A stretch of 64,000 bases of DNA. It comes from Ruminococcus flavefaciens. GTDB taxonomy: Bacteria > Bacillota > Clostridia > Oscillospirales > Ruminococcaceae. The notes under the pieces are model-generated. The model was not told the DNA's origin. It worked only from the letters and a program-made list of their open reading frames with translations, and made no database searches. Positions 28,976 through 38,792 of this stretch are shown here, one piece after another; position 1 is the first letter of the stretch; each line of letters begins with the position of its first letter. The stretch spans positions 1 through 64,000 of the forward strand of contig SVNH01000001.1 of the NCBI GenBank assembly GCA_015067005.1, in the 5' to 3' direction. The position numbers and the translations under genes were made by a program.

Positions 28976-29368
28976 ATGAGTAAAATAGGTGAATTTTTAA
29001 AAGAAACAGGCGTGTTCTTCCTCGCAACAGCCGACGGTGCTCAGCCGAAGCTGCGTCCGCTCGGAGCATTCATTGAGGAAGACGGTAAGATAATATTCGG
29101 TGTTGGCGATTTCAAGGATGTTTACAAGCAGCTTAAAGCAAATCCGCTCGTTGAGATAGCTGCCTGCAAGCCGGATGGTCACTGGCTGAGATATACAGGA
29201 AAGGCTGTTTTTGAAACAGATACCAAATACGCTCAGGCAATGATCAGAAATGCACATCTTGAAAGCATTTACAACGAACAGACCGGAAACAAGCTTATGG
29301 CTTTCCACCTTGAAGACGCAAAGGCTGTTGACATAGCAGTTATGGGCGCAGGAGAAAGCCTGTTATAA
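28976..29368 (+). CDS. PNPOx-like flavin-binding protein inside the atp operon
   Basis: 130 aa. The split-barrel fold of pyridoxamine 5'-phosphate oxidase-related proteins is evident: FLKETGVFFLATADGAQPKLRPLGAF, then IIFGVGDFKDVYKQLKANPLVEIAAC and GHWLRYTGKAVFE, the usual order of strands that bind FMN. Proteins of this short type are generally flavin reductases or of unknown role. AAGGAG precedes the ATG. It lies 20 bases after atpG and 12 before atpD, in the same direction, so it must be co-transcribed with the ATP synthase. Start placed at MSKIGEF because of the Shine-Dalgarno. Confidence 0.9.
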   Translation: MSKIGEFLKETGVFFLATADGAQPKLRPLGAFIEEDGKIIFGVGDFKDVYKQLKANPLVEIAACKPDGHWLRYTGKAVFETDTKYAQAMIRNAHLESIYNEQTGNKLMAFHLEDAKAVDIAVMGAGESLL

Positions 29369-30778
<1,410 letters not shown>

Positions 30779-30792
30779 AAGGAGATGCTATC

Positions 30793-31203
30793 ATGGCTAA
30801 GACCTTTCATCTTGAGATAATCGCTACCGACCGCATATTCTATCAGGGCGACTGCGAACATCTTGTAATAACAGCTATCGACGGTCTTGTGGGAATAATG
30901 GCTGGGCATGAGCCTATCGTTACAACTCTGCCGACCGGCGAGCTGAAGTACATGGTGGACGGAAAGTGGAATTATGCGGCTATTTCAGGCGGATTTATAC
31001 AGGTTATGCCGGATTCCTCGATAATACTTGCCGATAACTGCGAACTCCCTGAGGAGATCGACATAAAACGTGCTCAGGAGGCTCGTGAACGTGCTCAGGA
31101 AAGACTTCGTCAGAAGCAGAGCATAAAGGAGTATTATCAGACACAGGCGGCACTCAACCGTGCAATGAACCGTCTTAAAGTATCCCAGAAGCATTTTAAG
31201 TAA
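30793..31203 (+). CDS. atpC: F1F0-ATP synthase subunit epsilon
   Basis: 136 aa. N-terminal beta-sandwich (FHLEIIATDRIFYQGDCEHLVITAIDGLVGIMAGHEPIVTTL) and C-terminal helical hairpin that can inhibit ATP hydrolysis. Last gene of the operon; AAAGGAG before the ATG. A hairpin without a T tract follows at 31218-31260. Confidence 0.94.
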   Translation: MAKTFHLEIIATDRIFYQGDCEHLVITAIDGLVGIMAGHEPIVTTLPTGELKYMVDGKWNYAAISGGFIQVMPDSSIILADNCELPEEIDIKRAQEARERAQERLRQKQSIKEYYQTQAALNRAMNRLKVSQKHFK

Positions 31204-31217
31204 AAATAATTTATTGT

Positions 31218-31260
31218 GTGCATAGGTGAATGCGTATAATCAATGCGTCTGCCTATGCAC
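31218..31260. other. Hairpin after the atp operon
   Basis: GTGCATAGG pairs with CCTATGCAC, with weaker pairing inside the loop. No T tract follows, so it may protect the 3' end of the transcript rather than terminate it. Confidence 0.4.
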
Positions 31261-31327
31261 TATGCACTTATCAGCACTGTGTATTTTGTGCAATATTTTG
31301 AAAAGTCAAGTTTTTGTGCGTATCTGC

Positions 31328-31356
31328 TTGACTTTTTTGCAAAATTATAGTACAAT
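31328..31356 (+). promoter_or_regulatory. Promoter of secDF
   Basis: TTGACT, 17 bases, TACAAT, ending 47 bases before the secD start. Confidence 0.8.
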
Positions 31357-31402
31357 ATTAATAATTGTCGAACAGACACATATATTTTTAGGAGGCATGA
31401 CC

Positions 31403-32815
31403 GTGAAAAAGATCGGAAAATCTACTTTCTTCATTGTCGTTGCTTTTATCGCACTGTTTACCTTCTCGTCGGTGATCGGTCTCGATTACGCTTTCGGCGA
31501 TAAGACAAAAACCTATATCAAGGGCGTTGATGATATTCGTCTCGGTATAGACATCAAGGGCGGCGTTGACGCTACCTTTGAGCCTGCTGACGGATATGAG
31601 GCAAGCAAATCACAGCTTGATGCTGCTACTCAGATCATCAAGACAAGACTTTCTAACCTTGGTATCACAGATAATGAGGTTTACAGCGACGAAAAAAGTA
31701 ACCGAATCATTGTTCGTTTCCCGTGGCAGGCAGGCGAGGATAGTTTTGATCCTAAAGCCGCTGTTAAGGAGCTTGGCGACATGGCACAGCTTACTTTCAG
31801 AAAAGGTACTGAAACAGAGACTGATGCCGATGGCAACGTTATACCTAAGGGCGAGATAGTCCTCGAGGGTACGGACATTGATAATGCAGATTACATATAC
31901 AGACAGATGAACCAGACCAGCGATCCGGAATGGGTAGTTGATCTTAAACTCAATTCCTCAGGCGTTTCAAAGTTTGCTGCTGCAACCTCTGAACTCGCAG
32001 GAACTTCCACACCTATCTCGATCTGGATGGATAACTACATGATCTCCGCTCCGACAGTTAACAATGCTATCACTGACGGAAGCGCTGTTATCACAGGTAA
32101 CTTCACAGGCGAATCTGCTAAGAAGCTCGCCGATCAGATCAATGGCGGTGCGCTCCCGTTCAAGATGGTAACTGTAAGCACAAATACCATTTCACCTACA
32201 ATGGGTGAAGGTTCGCTCGATGCTATCCTTCTTGCAGCTGCTATCGCATTCGCACTTATCGCAGTATATATGATATTCCTTTACCGTCTGCCCGGCTGCG
32301 TAGCAGTTATCGCTCTTATCGGACAGGTTGCAGGAAGTATCGCAGCTATTACAGGCTGGTTCGGCTTCATGCACGGTTCAACACTTACTATTCCGGGTAT
32401 CGCAGGTATCATCCTCGCCGTAGGTATGGGTGTTGATGCAAATATCATCACAGGTGAGCGTATCAAGGAAGAGCTCAGAACAGGAAAGTCGCTCGATTCA
32501 GCTATAAGGATCGCTTATAAGAGAGCATTCTCTGCTATCCTTGACGGTAACCTTACAAACGTATTCATCGCAGTTATACTCATGGGTGCGTTCGGCGTTC
32601 CTACAAGCTTCTTCTCGAATATACTCAACAAGACTATCTTCCGTGCATTCGGCGCAACAGCTGAAGGCTTCGTATATTCATTCGGCTTCACACTCCTCGC
32701 AGGTGTTATACTCAACTTCATCATGGGTGTGTATGCTTCAAGACTTATGGTAACTTCACTTTCAAAGTTCAAGTGCTTTAAGAACAGAAAGCTTTACGGA
32801 GGTGATGTTAAGTGA
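31403..32815 (+). CDS. secD: Protein translocase subunit SecD
   Basis: 470 aa. Part of the SecDF complex, which uses the proton-motive force to help release proteins exported by SecYEG. N-terminal helix (FFIVVAFIALFTFSSVIGL), the conserved LGIDIKGGVDATFE motif, the large P1 periplasmic-type domain, then five helices with FALIAVYMIFLYRLPG and GMGVDANIITGERIKEELR. I prefer a GTG start at 31403 (MKKIGKS) because GGAGG is then seven bases upstream; an ATG six bases earlier would be only one base from it. Overlaps secF by four bases. Confidence 0.93.
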   Translation: MKKIGKSTFFIVVAFIALFTFSSVIGLDYAFGDKTKTYIKGVDDIRLGIDIKGGVDATFEPADGYEASKSQLDAATQIIKTRLSNLGITDNEVYSDEKSNRIIVRFPWQAGEDSFDPKAAVKELGDMAQLTFRKGTETETDADGNVIPKGEIVLEGTDIDNADYIYRQMNQTSDPEWVVDLKLNSSGVSKFAAATSELAGTSTPISIWMDNYMISAPTVNNAITDGSAVITGNFTGESAKKLADQINGGALPFKMVTVSTNTISPTMGEGSLDAILLAAAIAFALIAVYMIFLYRLPGCVAVIALIGQVAGSIAAITGWFGFMHGSTLTIPGIAGIILAVGMGVDANIITGERIKEELRTGKSLDSAIRIAYKRAFSAILDGNLTNVFIAVILMGAFGVPTSFFSNILNKTIFRAFGATAEGFVYSFGFTLLAGVILNFIMGVYASRLMVTSLSKFKCFKNRKLYGGDVK

Positions 32816-33780
32816 GTACAAAGAAGAAAATTCCGGATAAGCCGGCTTATAACGGCAAAGTCTATAACTTCTGCGGTCAGAAAAAGCTGATACTTGCAGT
32901 TTGTGTTATTCTGTTCACTGCACTCATAGTTGGCGTCATCATCCGCGGCGACAACCGTTCTATCGAGTTCAAGGGCGGTACAATGCTCACTTATACTTAT
33001 GAGGGCGATCTCAGTACAAGCGATGTCAAGAGCCTTGTTGAGGATGTTACAGGACAGAACGTAACAGTCCGCACAGGTAAGGACATCAACACAGGCGATG
33101 CTCAGTTCACTATCTCAATGACTACCGGTGATTTCGATGCTGATAAGCAGGCTGAACTCACAACAAAGCTCAAAGAGAAGTTCTCTGAAAATGATCTCAA
33201 GGATGCTGAGGCTGTAAACGTTACTTCAACAACAGGTAAGGAATTCCTCCTCAAGTGCGTTATCGCAGTTATCTTTGCAGCTCTTGTTATCATCCTTTAC
33301 ATTGCTGTAAGATTCAGAAATATTGGCGGCTGGTCGGCAGGTATGTGCTCAGTATTCGCACTTCTCAACGACCTCATTGCTGCAATGGCTGTATCCTTTA
33401 TCTTCGGATTCGAGTTCAGCGCAAACACAGTCGCAGTTATACTGACTATCCTCGGCTACTCTATCAACAATACTATCGTTATTTACGACAGAATCAGAGA
33501 AAACCGCAAGCTTATGCCAAAGGCTACTCTTAACGAGCTTATCAATACAGGCTGTTCACAGTCACTTACACGTTCTATCAGAACATCCATAACAACTATC
33601 TCAACAATGCTCATTATTACGATAGTTGTATTGATAAAGGGCTATTCATCACTGCTCAGCTTCTCAGTTCCGCTTATGGCAGGACTTATCTCAGGTACTT
33701 TCACTTCACTCTTTGTTGCACCTGTAACATGGTCATGGTGGAAGAACAGAGAAAAGACAAAAAAAGCTGCTGCAAAATAA
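32812..33780 (+). CDS. secF: Protein translocase subunit SecF
   Basis: 322 aa. Partner of SecD. One N-terminal helix (LILAVCVILFTALIVGVII), the motif SIEFKGGTMLTYTYEG, a small external domain, then five helices containing ALLNDLIAAMAVSFIFGFEFSANTVAVILTILGYSINNTIVIYDRIRENRK, the SecF signature. GTG start (gtgagtaca) overlaps the secD stop; GGAGGTGA is eight bases upstream. Confidence 0.95.
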   Translation: MSTKKKIPDKPAYNGKVYNFCGQKKLILAVCVILFTALIVGVIIRGDNRSIEFKGGTMLTYTYEGDLSTSDVKSLVEDVTGQNVTVRTGKDINTGDAQFTISMTTGDFDADKQAELTTKLKEKFSENDLKDAEAVNVTSTTGKEFLLKCVIAVIFAALVIILYIAVRFRNIGGWSAGMCSVFALLNDLIAAMAVSFIFGFEFSANTVAVILTILGYSINNTIVIYDRIRENRKLMPKATLNELINTGCSQSLTRSIRTSITTISTMLIITIVVLIKGYSSLLSFSVPLMAGLISGTFTSLFVAPVTWSWWKNREKTKKAAAK

Positions 33781-33787
33781 TGATATC

Positions 33788-33811
33788 AAGGACTCCTTCG
33801 GGAGTCCTTTT
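33788..33811 (+). terminator. Terminator of secDF
   Basis: AAGGACTCC, TTCG tetraloop, GGAGTCCTTTT. The same sequence recurs at 34096-34120. Confidence 0.88.
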
Positions 33812-34184
33812 AGTTTGTTAATAAAGTATGTTTTGATAAATAATAGGATTCTAAAGGGGTTTCACCCCTTTAGCAGAGTCCAGAGGCGGCGCCTCTGGTG
33901 GGGTGTGGGGCAAAGCCCCATATATTACCTTAGAAGCGCTCCGCAAAGGGTGAATTTCAAAACAGTCCAGTGGACTGTTTTGAAAGATAAGCAGTCTCGC
34001 AAATCTTTGATTTGCAGAGAATGCTATATGCAGAGCTGGGAAAGCCCTGTTAGAGAGGGCTTTCCCTAAAAAAACAGAATTATTCGACAAGCTGCAAGGA
34101 CTCCTTCGGGAGTCCTTTTTGTTCTATATAACGCTTGATATACATATTTTTTTGAGAGCACGGTATTTTATTGACGTTATTTGA
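33812..34184. repeat. Hairpin-rich intergenic repeat region
   Basis: No gene. Several consecutive inverted repeats: AAAGGGG-TTTCA-CCCCTTT (from 33854), CCAGAGGCGGCGCCTCTGG (33880-33898), TGGGGCAAAGCCCCA (33906-33920), a 31-base palindrome with 15-bp arms (33955-33985), GCAAATC-TTT-GATTTGC (33998-34014), GGGAAAGCCC / GGGCTTTCCC (34039-34067), and a second copy of the secDF terminator (34096-34120). The GGCGGCGCC and GGGGCAAAGCCCC words are typical of dispersed repeats in ruminococcal intergenic DNA, from general knowledge. Confidence 0.65.
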
Positions 34185-34213
34185 TTGACATTGATTTCAT
34201 AGCGTGATATAAT
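34185..34213 (+). promoter_or_regulatory. Consensus promoter of the alpha/beta hydrolase gene
   Basis: TTGACA, 17 bases, TATAAT. Confidence 0.9.
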
Positions 34214-34265
34214 AAATTGTGTATGTGTATCCGCTGATAGCGGAACAAATAAATATGTGGAGATA

Positions 34266-35042
34266 ATGAAATTGAGAAAAACAGTAAATGGTATCGGCAT
34301 TAATTATGAGCAGAAGGGCAGCGGTGAACTCGTTGTTCTCCTTCATGGCTGGGGCAGTAATATTAAGCTGTTTGCCAACCTGATAGACCTCCTTTCTGCC
34401 AAATATACCGTCGTTGCAATGGATATGCCGGGCTTCGGAGAGAGCGAAGAACCGAAAACTCCGTGGTGCGTGGACGATTATGTCCAGTTCGTTATAGATT
34501 TCCTGAAAGATTATGACGCTAAGGAAGTTACATTGCTCGGACATTCTTTCGGCGGAAGAGTTATCATAAAAATGCACTCGCGCGAATCGCTGCCATTCAA
34601 GGTCAAAAAGGTGATACTCGTTGACAGCGCAGGCATAATGCCGCCAAAATCCAATAAAAAGAGCTGGCGCACAAGATACTACAAAATGGGAAAAGCCGTG
34701 CTTTCAACTAAGCTGGTACAGAAGCTCGCTCCCGATGCGCTTGAAAATTTCCGTAAGAAAATGGGTAGTGCTGACTATGCAGCCGCTTCGCCTATGATGA
34801 GACAGGTAATGGTCAAGGTAGTCAACGAGGACTTAGAGCCGTATCTGCCGAATATCAAGTGTCCTACCCTTCTTGTGTGGGGCGTGAATGATACCGCAAC
34901 TCCCCTTTCGGACGGCGAGAAAATGGAAAAACTCATTCCCGATGCCGGACTTGTCAGGCTTGAAAATGCGGGACACTATTCCTTCCTTGAACAGCAGTTC
35001 ACGTTCAACCGCGTTATGTGTTCATTTATGGGTATAGAATAA
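34266..35042 (+). CDS. Alpha/beta hydrolase
   Basis: 258 aa. VVLLHGWGSNIKLF provides the oxyanion region, LLGHSFGGRV is the nucleophile elbow (Ser of GHSFG), and the C-terminal part has VWGVNDTATPLSDGEKM (acid) and ENAGHYSFLEQ (His). Substrate unknown. The start is ambiguous: ATG at 34266 is only three bases from GGAG, an in-frame GTG lies at 34257 and a TTG at 34272; I chose the ATG. It is followed after 28 bases by the MurF-like gene, so may act in cell-envelope metabolism, an inference from context. Confidence 0.88.
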   Translation: MKLRKTVNGIGINYEQKGSGELVVLLHGWGSNIKLFANLIDLLSAKYTVVAMDMPGFGESEEPKTPWCVDDYVQFVIDFLKDYDAKEVTLLGHSFGGRVIIKMHSRESLPFKVKKVILVDSAGIMPPKSNKKSWRTRYYKMGKAVLSTKLVQKLAPDALENFRKKMGSADYAAASPMMRQVMVKVVNEDLEPYLPNIKCPTLLVWGVNDTATPLSDGEKMEKLIPDAGLVRLENAGHYSFLEQQFTFNRVMCSFMGIE

Positions 35043-35070
35043 CAGATAAATATAGAATGGAGACTACTGA

Positions 35071-36669
35071 ATGTATATTGCATTATTCTGCGTTTTTACC
35101 GCTGTAACCTATGCGGCGGTGATATTTACACATCTGCGAGAGCTTCATATGTTCCAGCTCAACGGCTATAAAACTCCAGAGCATATGCGCTGGATGAAGA
35201 AAAACATCCGCAGATATATTTTTCCGGCTCTGTTGCTGGCATTGCAGCCGGTATTGTATATTGTGGGAGCGTCGGTTCCGCTGATAACAGCGTTTATCTG
35301 CTTCAATGCCTGCTTTATCATCAATAACAAGCCGGGAAAGAAGTTCAAGAAGCCGCTCGTTTATACCGCGAGAGTAAAGCGCCTTATGACAACGTTTTTT
35401 ATCCTCACGGCGGTATTCGTGACATTCGCCTGCCTTAACCTCAGATCTACTGAGGACGGCGACGAGGTATGGGGCAGAAACAGCCTCACCTACATTCTGA
35501 TAAATTCGGCACTTTACCTCACTCCGCTGCTGGTAGTGCTTGCGAATCTTCTCAACAAACCGATCGAGAAGGCTGTTCAGAACTGGTACATCAACGACGC
35601 AAAGAAAAAGCTGGCGGATATGCCGTCTCTTCACAAGGTCGGCATTACAGGAAGCTACGGTAAAACGAGCATGAAGTTCTACCTCAGTGAACTTCTCAGC
35701 ACAAAGTATGAGACACTGAAAACCCCTGAGAGCTTCAATACTCCTATGGGAGTTACGATAACTATACGCCGTGATCTTAAGCCTACGCATGAGTATTTCA
35801 TCTGCGAAATGGGTGCAAGAAGGGTTCACGAGATAAAGGAGCTCTGCGGCATTGCAAATCCTCATGATGGTATCATCACTTCTGTCGGACCTCAGCACCT
35901 TGAAACGTTCCGTTCGATCGAGAACGTACTTAATACAAAATTCGAGCTTGCCGATGCTGTTCAGGCTGCCGGCGGAAAAATCTACCTTAACGGCGATAAT
36001 GAACTCATACGCAAGAAAGCACCGGAATACAAAAACACCGTCCTCTATGGACTTCAGGAAGGCAACGATTACCGTGCAACAGATATTACAGTTTCCGATA
36101 AGGGTACTGAGTTCACTGTGACTGCTCCGGATGGTGAAAGCTTCCGTTATTCTATGAAGCTTCTCGGTGAGCATAATGTCCAGAACGTACTTGGCGCTAT
36201 CGCTTATGCTCACGGTACAGGAATACCGCTCGATAAGCTGCTGCTGCCTGTAAAGCGTATCGCGGCAGTACCGCACAGACTCCAGCTTCTCGACAAGGGC
36301 AACGGCGTTACTTATATCGACGATGCTTACAATTCCAACCCTAACGGCTGCCGTGCGGCTCTTAATGTACTCAGTCTTTTCGATGCCTGCCGCATACTTG
36401 TAACTCCCGGTATGGTTGAGCTTGGTGCAAAGCAGGAAGAACTCAATTTTGAATTCGGACAGGAAGCAGCAAAAGCCTGCGACTATATCGTGCTTGTAGG
36501 AAAAAATCAGACCGTTCCGATATACAACGGTATCAAGGATGCCGGCTACAATATGGAACAGGTATTCGTTGCAGATAACCTCAACGAGGCTCTTGCGAAG
36601 GTTCAGTCTTACCAGACCTCGAAGAAGAAAGTCGTACTTCTTGAAAACGACCTTCCCGACAACTATTAA
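35071..36669 (+). CDS. murF: Membrane-anchored Mur ligase (MurF-like)
   Basis: 532 aa. The C-terminal two-thirds are a Mur ligase: P-loop GITGSYGKTS (residues 191-200), TPESFNTPMGV, the HEYFICEMGAR segment with catalytic-type Glu, and YIDDAYNSNPNG, which together fit MurF (addition of D-Ala-D-Ala to UDP-MurNAc-tripeptide). Residues 1-165 are not the usual MurF substrate domain but four hydrophobic helices (about 1-20, 50-85, 105-122, 139-160). Such membrane-tethered forms are known in Clostridia. Ddl, which makes D-Ala-D-Ala, is encoded next. GGAG is nine bases before the ATG. Confidence 0.85.
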   Translation: MYIALFCVFTAVTYAAVIFTHLRELHMFQLNGYKTPEHMRWMKKNIRRYIFPALLLALQPVLYIVGASVPLITAFICFNACFIINNKPGKKFKKPLVYTARVKRLMTTFFILTAVFVTFACLNLRSTEDGDEVWGRNSLTYILINSALYLTPLLVVLANLLNKPIEKAVQNWYINDAKKKLADMPSLHKVGITGSYGKTSMKFYLSELLSTKYETLKTPESFNTPMGVTITIRRDLKPTHEYFICEMGARRVHEIKELCGIANPHDGIITSVGPQHLETFRSIENVLNTKFELADAVQAAGGKIYLNGDNELIRKKAPEYKNTVLYGLQEGNDYRATDITVSDKGTEFTVTAPDGESFRYSMKLLGEHNVQNVLGAIAYAHGTGIPLDKLLLPVKRIAAVPHRLQLLDKGNGVTYIDDAYNSNPNGCRAALNVLSLFDACRILVTPGMVELGAKQEELNFEFGQEAAKACDYIVLVGKNQTVPIYNGIKDAGYNMEQVFVADNLNEALAKVQSYQTSKKKVVLLENDLPDNY

Positions 36670-36671
36670 GC

Positions 36672-36989
36672 GGGGAGCCCCCGCTGGCTTCAACGTTGTC
36701 GCTTGTTTCACTCGCTTACTTTGGCAGATAGGCGTACACGTACTCGCTAACAGCACTGCCTGACAAAGGAGTTCTAAAATTGGTGGGGGAGCCCCCGCTG
36801 GCTTCAACGTTGCCGCTTGTTTCACTCGCTTACTTTGGCAGATAGGCGTACACGTACTCGCTAACAGCACTGCCTGACAAAGGAGTTCTAAAATTGGTGG
36901 GGGAGCCCCCGCTGGCTTCAACGTTGTCGCTTGTTTCACTCGCTCACTTTGGCAGATAGGCGTACACGTACTCGCTAACAGCACTGCCT
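36672..36989. repeat. Tandem repeat, 114-bp unit, about 2.8 copies
   Basis: Units begin at 36672, 36786 and 36900, each starting GGGGAGCCCCCGCTGGCTT; the last copy stops after GCACTGCCT. Copies differ by only a few bases (e.g. GTTGTCGC versus GTTGCCGC, CTCGCTTACT versus CTCGCTCACT). Each contains GGGGGAGCCCCC (a short palindrome) and ACGTACTCGCTAAC. The unit is 38 codons long, so reading frames run through it, but the encoded peptide shows no protein-like features. It fills the murF-ddl gap and ends 36 bases before ddl. Confidence 0.92.
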
Positions 36990-37024
36990 ATAACAGATAA
37001 ATATACATAAAGGAGAAAATCATA

Positions 37025-38212
37025 ATGAAGATCAATCTTGCAGTAATTTTCGGCGGAAGAAGTGTAGAACATGAGATTTCCGTCATCTCAGCAGTTCAGG
37101 CTATGGCAAGCATGGACAAGGAAAAGTATAACATCATTCCGGTCTACATGACCAAGAAGTGCGAATTCTATACCGGCGAAAAGCTCATGGACATCAACTC
37201 GTTCAAGGACATCCCGGCACTTCTTGCTGAATCTACTGAATGTGTATTCGTAAGAAGTGCAGGAAAGGTACAGCTTATCCGCCAGAAAATGAAGAAATTC
37301 GGTTCAAATGTGATTTCGGATGTAGATATTGCATTCCCGATCGTTCACGGAACTAACGTTGAGGACGGTGCTCTTCAGGGCTATCTCCAGACACTTGATC
37401 TGCCTTATGTCGGCTGTGATGTACTTGCTTCAGCTGTCGGAATGGATAAATTCGTTATGAAGATACTCCTTAAGGATGCCGGCTTCCCTGTTCTTGACTG
37501 CTGCCGTTTCTCTGCATATGAGATAGACCGCATAGAGGACTGCGCTAAACAGGCTGAGGCTAAATTCGGTTATCCGATGATAGTTAAGCCTATCAATCTT
37601 GGTTCAAGTGTCGGTATCTCGAAGGCTAAGGATCACGACAGTCTCATTTCATCTATGGAGGACGCTTTCCAGTTCTCCGACCGTATCCTCGTTGAACCGT
37701 GTGTGGTTGACCTCAAGGAGATCAACTGCTCAGTTGTAGGCGACAGCGAGTCCGCAGAAGCATCCGTATGTGAAGAGCCTGTACAGGCTAAGGATGAGGA
37801 CATCCTCAGCTTCGATCAGAAGTACATCGGCGGCGGAAAGTCCGGCGGCAGCAAGGGTATGGCTTCGCTGAAGAGAAAGATCCCTGCCGACATCACTCCT
37901 GAACAGGATGAATTCATCAGAAAGACCGCAGTTGATGCTTTCCGTTACCTCGGCTGCAACGGCGTTACACGTATCGACTTCATGATAGATATGGCGACTG
38001 ATAAGGTTTACATCAACGAGATAAATACTATCCCCGGCTCACTTGCTTTCTACCTTTGGGAGCCTAAGGGTGTTAAATACAAGGAACTTCTCGAACGCAT
38101 GATACAGCTTGCACTAAAGCGCAGCAGACAGAATTCAAAGATCAACTATTCGTTTGATACAAATATCCTCGCTATGGGAGGAAGCTTCGGGGCTAAGGGC
38201 AGCAAGAGATGA
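37025..38212 (+). CDS. ddl: D-alanine--D-alanine ligase
   Basis: 395 aa, ATP-grasp enzyme that joins two D-alanines for peptidoglycan. N-terminal FGGRSVEHEISVISA, GCDVLASAVGMDKFVMK, YPMIVKPINLGSSVGISKA, VEPCVVDLKEINCSVVG and NEINTIPGSLAFYLWEP are the classic signatures. The Tyr/Phe residue that separates D-Ala- from D-lactate-specific ligases cannot be assigned by eye. AAAGGAG precedes the ATG. It is close to the family's usual length plus about 30 residues. The stop overlaps the start of the next gene. Confidence 0.95.
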   Translation: MKINLAVIFGGRSVEHEISVISAVQAMASMDKEKYNIIPVYMTKKCEFYTGEKLMDINSFKDIPALLAESTECVFVRSAGKVQLIRQKMKKFGSNVISDVDIAFPIVHGTNVEDGALQGYLQTLDLPYVGCDVLASAVGMDKFVMKILLKDAGFPVLDCCRFSAYEIDRIEDCAKQAEAKFGYPMIVKPINLGSSVGISKAKDHDSLISSMEDAFQFSDRILVEPCVVDLKEINCSVVGDSESAEASVCEEPVQAKDEDILSFDQKYIGGGKSGGSKGMASLKRKIPADITPEQDEFIRKTAVDAFRYLGCNGVTRIDFMIDMATDKVYINEINTIPGSLAFYLWEPKGVKYKELLERMIQLALKRSRQNSKINYSFDTNILAMGGSFGAKGSKR

Positions 38213-38664
38213 GCCTGCACTTTGACATACAGCGGCGCAAAAAGCATCGGTATGACAGAGAACTCAACGAAGTTGTTGACGATATAATAACTGAACGCTT
38301 CCTTGACAAGGAGGATGTTGACGCGCCGATAGTCGTTACAAAGCAGCAGCTCGAAGCAAAGCGCCGCGAGGACCGCGGCATTGACAACTATGAGGGAAAG
38401 CAGGAGAAAACGTTCGGCGAAAGGCTGATGTTACCGCTGTTTCTGATATTTATCGCGGCAGTTGCAGCAACCAGAATATTGCAGAAGGCTTTTCCGTTAA
38501 TGTACGGTATTTCTGCGCTGTTTCTCATATTTGCTCTTGCGGATAAAAATAAGAATCTTGACGGAGTGACCTATAAGGCACCCATAAAGCAGAGGGTATT
38601 GCTTGCACTGGCAGCGGGTGTATTGCTCGCTCTGGCAGTCTGGCTCACCATAAAAGGAAAATAA
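38209..38664 (+). CDS. Small two-helix membrane protein, unknown
   Basis: 151 aa. A charged cytoplasmic N-terminus (Arg/Lys/Asp-rich, residues 1-65), then two or three hydrophobic helices (LMLPLFLIFIAAVAATRIL, FPLMYGISALFLIFALA, VLLALAAGVLLALAVWL). Its ATG overlaps the ddl stop (ATGA), so it is translationally coupled to cell-wall precursor synthesis. Family not recognised. Confidence 0.78.
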   Translation: MSLHFDIQRRKKHRYDRELNEVVDDIITERFLDKEDVDAPIVVTKQQLEAKRREDRGIDNYEGKQEKTFGERLMLPLFLIFIAAVAATRILQKAFPLMYGISALFLIFALADKNKNLDGVTYKAPIKQRVLLALAAGVLLALAVWLTIKGK

Positions 38665-38792
38665 GGGAAAATAACTATTTTGGTGGTCGGGATTGGCTGG
38701 GCGTTTGTGGTATAATATGCAATTGCGAACGCCGGATACACAATAAACCATCAAAACATTTATACACCCGAGAATAATAAGGAGGGTTAAAA

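Noticed and set aside
35083..36984. A 633-codon open frame on the minus strand across murF and the tandem repeat
   Set aside because: It is antisense to a clear Mur ligase, its predicted peptide is Arg/Cys/Leu-rich with no domain, and the first part is only the translated 38-codon repeat.
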